Assembly: GCA_002007745.1 (NCBI GenBank)
Contig: CP019882.1
Location: 4,588,001-4,652,000 of the forward strand
Reading direction: 5' to 3'
Source: Mycolicibacterium litorale
Lineage (GTDB): Bacteria; Actinomycetota; Actinomycetes; Mycobacteriales; Mycobacteriaceae
Length of the DNA stretch: 64,000 nucleotides
Both the position numbers and the translations under genes were made by a program. Position 1 is the stretch's first letter, and each line of letters starts with the position of its first letter. A model generated the notes under the pieces. The model worked only from the letters and a program-made list of their open reading frames with translations, had not been told where the DNA came from and did not search any database. Shown here in pieces: positions 58,139 to 64,000 of this stretch.

Positions 58139-59445
58139 TCAGCTCCCTCCGCCACCAAGCTGTGGCAGCAGTGGCATCGGCATCACCATGGTGGTGCTGA
58201 TCACAATCGGCGGTTGGTTGCGCGGCGCCTGAACGACTGTCGAGGGAATGGACAGGATCGTCGACGGAATCGACACGACCGTTCGCAGTCCGCTACTCGG
58301 CGTCGCCGCGGCCGTGGGAGCTGAGGACGGCGGCGTGGAGGCAGCCGACTGCTGCAGGACCGCCGTCGAGCTGGTGTCCGCCGGCGACTGGGCCGCCGCG
58401 GCGGCGGTCGTCGTCGTGGTCGGAAGCGTCGTCGTGATGGTGGTCGTCGGCGTGGTGCTCGTCGGCGTGGTGCTCGTCGGAACCGTCGTGGTGCTCGTCG
58501 GCGTGGTGGCTGTGGTCGTCGTGGTACCGGGTGCGGCAGACGTCGTCGTGGTCGGCGCCGATGTCGCTGATGTCGTCGTCGTGGTGGACGGCACCGTCGT
58601 GGTCGTCGGTGATCCGGTCTGCTCGAGCGGTGAGGACGGCTCTGTCGTCGGGGTTTCCGGGCTGGTCGGTCCGGTCGTGCCGGTCCCCGATTCGTCCGGG
58701 TTGGTCGACAGCGTGATCGGCGGCAGGTCCGGCACGCTGGTCGGCGGCACCTCGGGTCCGGCGCTGGGGTGACGAGGGCGGGCACCAAGTCTGTCGCCGA
58801 CGGCGGCACCGTGTAGGTGATGCCGGGCGGCACCGTGGCTTCGGGATCCTTCTGCACGACCTTGGCCGACAACTGGTTCCACTGGTCGAGCAGCTCCTGC
58901 TTCTGCGGTGTGTCACCGACGCTGCTGACCTGCGAACTGACCGCGACGAGCTTGTCCTGAGCCTGCTGCCAGTCGCCCTGAGCGACCAACTGCTGAACCT
59001 GCTTGAGCTGTTCCTCGGCGGAGGCGAGGGTGACCTGTTCGTCGCGGACCTGCTTGGACTCCCCGAACAGCATGGTGTGCAGGCCGTAGAGAGCGTCGCC
59101 GGGGCCGGCGCCGTACACAACCGCACCGAAGCCGCCGAACACCAGCACGCCGGCGGCCGCTGCGCCGACGATGCTCAGCCCGCGGCGGCTGCGTCCGCTG
59201 CTGTGCTTCTCGGCCAGCCCGGCCCGCAGGGCCGTGACGGCGTCACGCTCGGTGATCAGTCCGGTCGCCGGCGGCCAGCGCATCTCGTCGCGCCAGTCAC
59301 CCAGCATGGCGGCCAGTACCGCGTCGGCCTGGTCCTGCGGCGCCGCCGAATGGCCGGCGGCCAGCGCGTCGATGAAGCGGTCGCTGCGGACGACGGCGTC
59401 CAGCGACGGCTCGTCGTTGCGGGAGTTTCGTCCGAAGTCAGGCAT
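58139..59445 (-). pseudogene. rsdA: Anti-sigma-D factor RsdA with long Thr/Pro tail, frameshifted as read
   Basis: Membrane anti-sigma factor (Rv3413c-like) that holds SigD. N-terminal cytosolic sigma-binding part (about 1-90), one membrane helix (SIVGAAAAGVLVFGGFGAVVYG), and an extracytoplasmic helical part (EEQLKQVQQLVAQGDWQQAQ). The frame breaks at a run of four G on the plus strand (58766-58769). One more base restores VTPSAGPEVPPTSVPDLPP and a ~200-residue Thr/Pro/Ser-rich tail ending in MPMPLLPQLGGGGS (435 aa in all, much longer than the M. tuberculosis protein). Overlaps sigD by 8 bp. Confidence 0.87.
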
Positions 59446-60016
59446 AGTCGTGCCCCGCCGCGGCGATCTCGGATTTCAGTTTCGCCAGGGCCCGGTGCTG
59501 GGCGACCCGCACCGCGCCGGGTGTGCTGCCGACAGCATCGGCGGTCTCCTCGGCCGACAGGCCGACGACGATCCGCAGCATCAAGATCTCACGTTGCTTC
59601 TCGGGAAGAATCTGGAGCAGCTGCGTCATCCGCGCTGCGGAGTCGGATTGGACCGCCATTTGCTCGGGGCCTGCCTCGAGCGAGTACCGCTCCGGCACCA
59701 CGTCGGTGGGGTCGGACCGGTTACGGGCCGCGGCGCGATGCGCGTCGGCGACCTTGTGGGCAGCGATGCCGTATACGAAGGCCAGGAACGGGCGACCCTG
59801 ATCCTGGTAGCGCGGCAGCGCCTGAATGGCGGCCAAGCAAACCTCCTGTGCGACGTCATCGGCAGAGAGGCCAACCCGCTCCGTGGCGCCCAGGCGAGCC
59901 CGGACATAACGGACCACGATGGGGCGGATGGTCTCCACAACTTCTCGGAGCGCATCCCGGCTACCGGCCACAGCTTCAGCAACGGCGGCGTCGAGACGAT
60001 CTCCTGGAATTGTCAT
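59438..60016 (-). CDS. sigD: ECF sigma factor SigD
   Basis: 192 aa. Sigma region 2 (DDVAQEVCLAAIQALPRYQDQGRPFLAFVYGIAAHKVADAHR) and region 4 (EKQREILMLRIVVGLSAEETADAVGSTPGAVRVAQHRALAKL). Rv3414c orthologue, linked to starvation and ribosomal-gene control. It is followed by its anti-sigma gene, so the pair is co-expressed. TTG 60034 (LEISPSMT, also conserved in M. tuberculosis) is a plausible longer start. Confidence 0.92.
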   Translation of the reverse strand: MTIPGDRLDAAVAEAVAGSRDALREVVETIRPIVVRYVRARLGATERVGLSADDVAQEVCLAAIQALPRYQDQGRPFLAFVYGIAAHKVADAHRAAARNRSDPTDVVPERYSLEAGPEQMAVQSDSAARMTQLLQILPEKQREILMLRIVVGLSAEETADAVGSTPGAVRVAQHRALAKLKSEIAAAGHDYA

Positions 60017-60103
60017 CGACGGCGATATCTCCAACGTTACGAACGGGACGCTTCCCGGCAGCCATTCAGCTAGACAATATCGGCCCGAACTGCCGATCGG
60101 GCG

Positions 60104-60925
60104 TTAGCGGCGAGTCCACCGCCCACCGCGCCGTGTGATAACAGCAGCGGATTCGTCTCTGATTCCCGAGACTTGCTGTGACGTAAGCGTTGCACTACCG
60201 ATATCGGTCAGCAGGCATGCCAGCGCCCAGCGCAGCGGCACCAGATCGTAGGTGCGCGTGTCGGCCAGTGCGGAGTCGGCGACGGCCCGCGCACGATCCG
60301 GCATTCCGGCGCAGCAGAACGCCGCGGCGAGGACCACATCGCTTTTGACCCGGTGCCGGCGCAGCGCGGGCAGCGCCTGTTCGGCGCGTTCGACACCGCG
60401 CTGCGCATGCGCCAGTGCGTCGTCGCCGCGGCCGCCGGCCATCGCCAGTTCGGCGTTCACCCACGCGAGCCGGATGGCGAGCCGGGACGGGGCGGCCGGC
60501 CCGCCGGCGCGGCGCATCATCTCTTCGGCTTGCCCGAGCAGACGCGCCGAGACCGTCAACCGGCCCACGCCGAGCGCATCGGCCGCCAGTCCGACCGTGG
60601 CGTCCACCCGGGCAGCCAGCGTCATCGGATCGCCCCCGGCGCGCGGCGCCAGGGCCAGCGCCCGGCCGTCCCATCCGTTGGCAAGACGATGTCCACCCAA
60701 CTGACGCAGCAAGGACGCCTCGGTGCTCGACGCCAGTGACGCCAGCGCAGCCGTGGGCTGTCGGCGGCGCAGCGCCGCGAGGTCGGCGCGAGCGCTGCTG
60801 TAGCGGCCCTGACCGCCGGCCGCGACGGCCCGCAGCCACAACTGCTCGGCGGTGTGCGCGGCGGGCAGCGGCCAGCGGCCGGGGTCGTCGCCGAAGGCCG
60901 CGGCGGTCAGCGGGTGAGAGTTCAT
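60104..60925 (-). CDS. Rv3415c-like helical protein (TPR-like), unknown function
   Basis: 273 aa, Ala/Arg/Leu-rich and helical throughout, with repeats of about 35 residues resembling TPR (AEQLWLRAVAAGGQGRYSSA, DALAHAQRGVERAEQALPA, SDVVLAAAFCCAGMPDRARA). No signal peptide. Its place before sigD is conserved in mycobacteria. Function unknown. Confidence 0.8.
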   Translation of the reverse strand: MNSHPLTAAAFGDDPGRWPLPAAHTAEQLWLRAVAAGGQGRYSSARADLAALRRRQPTAALASLASSTEASLLRQLGGHRLANGWDGRALALAPRAGGDPMTLAARVDATVGLAADALGVGRLTVSARLLGQAEEMMRRAGGPAAPSRLAIRLAWVNAELAMAGGRGDDALAHAQRGVERAEQALPALRRHRVKSDVVLAAAFCCAGMPDRARAVADSALADTRTYDLVPLRWALACLLTDIGSATLTSQQVSGIRDESAAVITRRGGRWTRR

Positions 60926-61302
60926 CAGACCGGCGACGCTATCAACCAGTTGTCGACACTGATGTCAGTTAACAGTTTGTGGTCGTCGTGTTACATCCGT
61001 GTCAACTACCTATTGAGCGCTAGGAAATCGGCGGCCGACAGCGGCCGACTCGTAGTGCACAAACCGCGCAAGCGCCGACGCGCGCGGCCTCGCTGTAGCA
61101 CTTCAGCCGGTGACGGTGGGTCGCAATGATGAACGTGATGTAAATTCTCGAGCCGCTGTTATGTGATTGCGCACATGAGGTGGCTATTGACTCGGTTTGC
61201 AAGCCACCCCTAATTTTGTGGGCACGAGTAGTCATCGGCGACAGTGCTCGGATCGGTTCCACAACTCACGTGCGAAACATGCGCGGAGAGAGGGGTTTTC
61301 CA
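60926..61302. other. Non-coding region upstream of whiB3
   Basis: 377 bp between the Rv3415c-like gene and whiB3, less GC-rich than its neighbours. It holds the perfect palindrome ATGTG-ATTGCG-CACAT (61161-61176) and a candidate promoter: TTGACT (61187-61192), 18-bp spacer, TAATTT (61211-61216), giving an 80-nt whiB3 leader. The remainder shows no gene or RNA I can identify. Confidence 0.55.
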
Positions 61303-61593
61303 ATGCCACAGCCGCAGCAGCTACCCGGTCCCAACGCCGACATCTGGGATTGGCAGATGCAAGGCCTTTGCCGGGGCGTTGACTCGTCGATGTTCTTCCA
61401 CCCCGACGGCGAGCGTGGCCGCGCCCGCGCACAGCGCGAGATGCGCGCCAAGGAGATGTGCCGGCGCTGCCCGGTGATCACCCAGTGCCGCTCGCACGCA
61501 CTGGCGGTGGGTGAGCCCTACGGCATCTGGGGCGGCCTGTCCGAGTCGGAGCGCGAGCTGTTGCTCAAGCGTGGAATCCGCCGCACCGCCTGA
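61303..61593 (+). CDS. whiB3: WhiB3, iron-sulfur redox-responsive regulator
   Basis: 96 aa. WhiB proteins bind a [4Fe-4S] cluster through four Cys, here Cys in GLCRG, the CRRC pair and TQCRSH. The GIWGG turn and basic C-terminus (LLLKRGIRRTA) contact sigma factor and DNA. N-terminus MPQPQQLPGPNADIWDWQ is nearly identical to M. tuberculosis WhiB3. ATG 61303 follows AGAGAGGGG. Regulates lipid synthesis and redox balance in known species. Confidence 0.94.
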   Translation: MPQPQQLPGPNADIWDWQMQGLCRGVDSSMFFHPDGERGRARAQREMRAKEMCRRCPVITQCRSHALAVGEPYGIWGGLSESERELLLKRGIRRTA

Positions 61594-61609
61594 CCTTCAG
61601 CAAACGTCG

Positions 61610-61643
61610 AAGAGGCCCACCCCAGCACGGGATGGGCCTCTTT
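61610..61643 (+). terminator. Intrinsic terminator after whiB3
   Basis: AAGAGGCCCA (61610-61619) and TGGGCCTCTT (61633-61642) form a perfect 10-bp stem with a 13-nt loop. A short T run follows on the plus strand; the A-rich left arm gives the same shape on the minus strand, so it may serve the convergent gene at 61656 too. Confidence 0.85.
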
Positions 61644-61655
61644 GCATGCTCGGAC

Positions 61656-62405
61656 CTACTCCGCGCAACCAGCCAGCCACTCCTCGAAGGTGGTTGCCTC
61701 GATGCGGGCATTGGCGCTGGGCAGCAGAACGTTTCCGGCCAACTCCTCCCCCATCGGACCGGACCAGGTCGGGACCAACTTGACGGTCCGGCCGAGAACG
61801 GCGTGCGTCCGCCGCGCCATGTCCACCAAGTCCTGAGTTTCCGGTCCGGCGACGTCGACGTACCGGCCCTGCGGGGATTCGGTGGCGATTTCGGCCAGCA
61901 CCCCGGCGATGTCGTCAGGGGCGATCGGCTGCACCAGCAGGGGCGCGATGGTCGAGACACCGTCGGTCTCGGTCCAGCTCGCCACCATCGCCGCGAAGTC
62001 GTGGAACTGGGTCGCCGGGACGATGGTCCAGGGCACCGGACCGTCCTCCACCAGGCGCTCCTGCTCAAGTTTTCCCAGATAGTGGGCGTTCCCGCTGTCG
62101 ACTCGGTGAATGCCGACGATCGAGAGCAGCACATGATGGCCCACGCCGGCCCGTCGCTCGGCGTCGAGGAGATTTGTCGTGGCGGTTGCGAAGTACTCAC
62201 GGGTCTCGTCGGGGCCGATCGGTGGCGCGCTGACCGCGTCGATGACGGCCTCGACACCGGCCAGTGCGGCGTCCAGACCCACCCCGGTGAGCAGATCGAC
62301 GCCCGTTGAGCGGCTGATCCGCACGGCCTCATGGCCCCGGCGCTCGAGCGCCGCGACGGTACGGGCACCGATATTGCCGGTGGCACCGGCTACTGCAATC
62401 CGCAT
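61656..62405 (-). CDS. Atypical SDR / NmrA-like NAD(P)-binding protein
   Basis: 249 aa. Rossmann motif GATGNIGARTV at residues 7-17; LLSIVGIHRVDSGNAHYLGKLEQERLVEDGPVPWTIVPAT includes the Y-x3-K-like YLGKLEQE and the variable substrate region. Resembles NAD(P)H-binding epimerase-like and NmrA proteins; substrate unknown. ATG 62405 gives a canonical start MRIAVAGATG. Confidence 0.83.
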   Translation of the reverse strand: MRIAVAGATGNIGARTVAALERRGHEAVRISRSTGVDLLTGVGLDAALAGVEAVIDAVSAPPIGPDETREYFATATTNLLDAERRAGVGHHVLLSIVGIHRVDSGNAHYLGKLEQERLVEDGPVPWTIVPATQFHDFAAMVASWTETDGVSTIAPLLVQPIAPDDIAGVLAEIATESPQGRYVDVAGPETQDLVDMARRTHAVLGRTVKLVPTWSGPMGEELAGNVLLPSANARIEATTFEEWLAGCAE

Positions 62406-62519
62406 GAAAACCTCTCAGCATCGTCGTGGATATCTGATGATCGCAACGCCGGCTCCCTCGAATACTCATCCACCCGGACAGGGCCACCGCGCCAGGACCG
62501 GTCGTAGCGGGTTGGCACC

Positions 62520-62690
62520 TCAGTGCTGCGACGAGCTTGGCGGGCGCTTGTCGATGAAGGCCTGCACACCCTCGAGTGCGCACGGCTGCATCATGTTCGC
62601 GGCCATGGTGGTACCCACGTCGTCGTAGTTGACGACGCCCCGCGCATCGCTGCGGCAGGCAACCAGCGGTTCGTCCATCGCGTCAACTTC
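62520..62690 (-). pseudogene. Crotonase C-terminal remnant
   Basis: A short minus-strand frame ends in NYDDVGTTMAANMMQPCALEGVQAFIDKRPPSSSQH, resembling the C-terminal tail of an enoyl-CoA hydratase (EGVQAFIDKRPP is typical of that end). No catalytic core is present upstream, where the M15-like gene begins to overlap. Best read as a degraded leftover; the true start is not definable, so the coordinates are approximate. Confidence 0.4.
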
Positions 62691-63333
62691 AGGGTGCTGT
62701 GGTGCGCATGGAACCGAGGAAGTACGTTTCGCGCCCGGTCGGGTAGCCACCGCCGTCGGTGGCGATGTGAACGTGGTCGTAGTGGTTGGCGGTCTCGTTG
62801 CCGTAGTCCGCCGTCCAGCTCGGCGCGCCGATCCCCGGATAGAAGCCTTGCCGCCAGATCACGTGCAGGACACCCCACCGCTTCGCGTTCGCCAGGGCAT
62901 AGCCGGCGATCTGGTTGCCGAGCTCGATGCCCTCCGGCGAGTGGTAGTTGGGGATCATCACGTCGATCGCCAATCCGTTGGGATGCCACGGCAGTGGATC
63001 CTGCCGATACCCGCCGATCGTCTTGATCTCCAGGAACATCACGCTGATCGCCCGGGCGGCCCAAATGGTGTGGACCTGCAGCCCCTCCTCCGGCGCGACA
63101 CCGCGCGAGAGCGCAAACTGGTAATCCGCCGCGGCGGCGGGCGCACTGGCCGCCAGCAGTTCGGCCTCGGTCGCCTGGGCCACTGTCGGGGCAGCAGCAA
63201 TCGGTGACGGCCCGCTCACCGGCGTGGGCTTCGGGGTCTCATGGCCTTGGGCATAGAACATCGCGGCGGAGACGACGACCGATGCCGCCGCTGCGATCCA
63301 GCGGCCCCAGCCGCCGGCCGACACCCTGGCCAC
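62689..63333 (-). CDS. Secreted M15/LAS-like metallopeptidase-type protein
   Basis: 214 aa with an N-terminal signal/membrane segment (WIAAAASVVVSAAMFYAQG), then a Pro/Ala linker. The C-terminal domain has HPNGLAIDVMI (H-x6-D) and DHVHIA (HxH), the zinc ligands of the LAS/M15 group, suggesting cell-wall peptide cleavage or binding. GTG 63333 follows TACAGT (plus-strand 63341-63346) by 7 nt, leaderless; GTG 63342 is an alternative. Confidence 0.72.
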   Translation of the reverse strand: MARVSAGGWGRWIAAAASVVVSAAMFYAQGHETPKPTPVSGPSPIAAAPTVAQATEAELLAASAPAAAADYQFALSRGVAPEEGLQVHTIWAARAISVMFLEIKTIGGYRQDPLPWHPNGLAIDVMIPNYHSPEGIELGNQIAGYALANAKRWGVLHVIWRQGFYPGIGAPSWTADYGNETANHYDHVHIATDGGGYPTGRETYFLGSMRTTAP

Positions 63334-63443
63334 GTGCAGCACTGTATCGCTCGAGCCGGCTCGATCCGGGGGCTTTGCGCCACTCGGTTGTCGACCACGC
63401 CGCGGGGGTCAGGCCGCAAACCCTGTTCGGCACAATGAGGTCA

Positions 63444-64000
63444 ATGGGCCTGCACACCGCTTTGGTTTTGCTCCTCGCCGCCGTCGGCATCGTCGTGGTG
63501 GCAAATCGGCTCAGCGAACGAACCGGCGTGCCCAGCGCGGTGCTGCTGGTCCTCGCGGGGAGCGGTTACGCACTGTTGCCGGGACCCAATCTCGAGCTTC
63601 GCCCCGACGTCGTGTTGAACTGCGTGTTGCCGCCGCTGCTGTACAACGCCGCGCTGGAATCGTCCCTGGCCGGCATTCGGCGCAATCTGCGCACGGTCAT
63701 CAGCCTGTCGGTGGTTCTGGTTCTGCTGACCGCACTGCTCGTCGGCGCGACGTTCGGCCTACTGGTGGCCGGCGCGACGGTGGCGGTGGGCACGGCACTG
63801 GGTGCGGCGGTGGCACCGACCGACCCGGTGGCCGCGCTCGCGGTAGCACGCAAAGTCGGTCTGCCGCCCAGAATCATGACCTTGATCCAGGGTGAGGGGC
63901 TGCTCAACGATGCGACGGCACTCACCACCCTGGCCGTGGCCGTGTCCGCGGCCACCAGCGGTGAGTTCTCCCTGCCGTCGGCGCTGGGCGAATTCCTGGT
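63444..64000 (+). CDS. CPA1 Na+/H+ antiporter (3' end beyond the window)
   Basis: 185 residues visible, open at the end. N-terminal helices LHTALVLLLAAVGIVVVANRL and VPSAVLLVLAGSGYALLP. PPLLYNAALESSLAGIRRNLR, then AAVAPTDPVAALAVARKVGLPPRIMTLIQGEGLLNDATAL carries the ND-type ion-binding pair of the NhaP/NHE class. ATG 63435 is an alternative start. Confidence 0.87.
   Translation, partial: MGLHTALVLLLAAVGIVVVANRLSERTGVPSAVLLVLAGSGYALLPGPNLELRPDVVLNCVLPPLLYNAALESSLAGIRRNLRTVISLSVVLVLLTALLVGATFGLLVAGATVAVGTALGAAVAPTDPVAALAVARKVGLPPRIMTLIQGEGLLNDATALTTLAVAVSAATSGEFSLPSALGEFL

Noticed and set aside
58248..58772. Plus-strand Val-rich frame in rsdA
   Set aside because: Complement of Thr codons in the rsdA tail; a low-complexity shadow.
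61161..61176. Canonical CRP site before whiB3
   Set aside because: GTG and CAC are 6 bp apart instead of the 8 bp of the CRP consensus; kept only as an unassigned palindrome.
62689..63333. Complete peptidoglycan carboxypeptidase VanY
   Set aside because: H-x6-D and HxH are present but the rest does not match VanY closely, so only an M15/LAS-like call is given.

Overview
The window is high-GC actinobacterial DNA from a mycobacterium, most likely a fast-growing environmental species (Mycolicibacterium type). The evidence is protein content and gene order. From position 2888 to 61593 the conserved genes run in essentially the order of the M. tuberculosis Rv3339c-Rv3416 segment: icd, metC, metX, then folD, the Rv3361c-Rv3365c operon, dnaE2, Rv3389c-Rv3391, iunH, imuB/imuA', guaA, choD, guaB3, guaB2, rsdA, sigD, whiB3. 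Extra genes are inserted between these blocks. Rv numbers and comparisons are from memory; no search was run.

Layout. 1-2891: amidohydrolase (cut by the window edge), exonuclease III, alpha/beta hydrolase. 2888-8755: monomeric isocitrate dehydrogenase, then a methionine operon (metC, metX, methyltransferase) behind a SAM-IV riboswitch. 8766-11124: two tandem PAS-GGDEF proteins. 11129-15822: FAD monooxygenase with its TetR regulator and twin operators, DUF3017, folD, an old-yellow-enzyme reductase. 15860-19183: an FHA-ABC exporter, a 56-bp tandem repeat, an MPT63-like secreted protein. 19191-23393: mmpL/mmpS with a divergent TetR. 23380-27931: a conservon operon (sensor kinase, Roadblock protein, DUF742, GTPase) ending in the pentapeptide gyrase protector mfpA. 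28196-33271: trmL, nitroreductase, PNPOx-like protein, a 37-bp tandem repeat, and dnaE2 with a LexA box. 33351-35624: helR-type helicase behind a rifamycin-associated element. 35693-41060: DUF899, VIT1-like transporter, MaoC hydratase, lipoprotein phosphatase, thioesterase, and a decayed acrA1-type reductase. 41121-47162: LuxR regulator, nucleoside hydrolase, and imuA'-imuB with a LexA box. 47334-57585: aldolase, guaA, HAD phosphomutase plus GH65, choD, guaB3, guaB2. 57685-61643: DUF5319, rsdA/sigD, a Rv3415c-like protein, whiB3 and a terminator. 61656-64000: an NAD-binding protein, a crotonase remnant, an M15/LAS-like secreted protein, and the start of a CPA1 antiporter.

Functional links: dnaE2 and imuA'/imuB form the complete mycobacterial mutasome, each with its own LexA box. 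mfpA, helR and the mutasome all affect drug or DNA-damage tolerance. The HAD and GH65 genes look like a disaccharide-phosphorylase pathway. sigD/rsdA and whiB3 are stress regulators.

Caution: six genes (metX, the FHA-ABC exporter, mfpA, dnaE2, GH65, rsdA) each need exactly one extra G/C base to restore a family-length protein. Every lesion is a missing base in a G/C-rich stretch, so read or assembly indels are more likely than six independent pseudogenes. The acrA1-type gene differs: it has several lesions and looks truly degraded.
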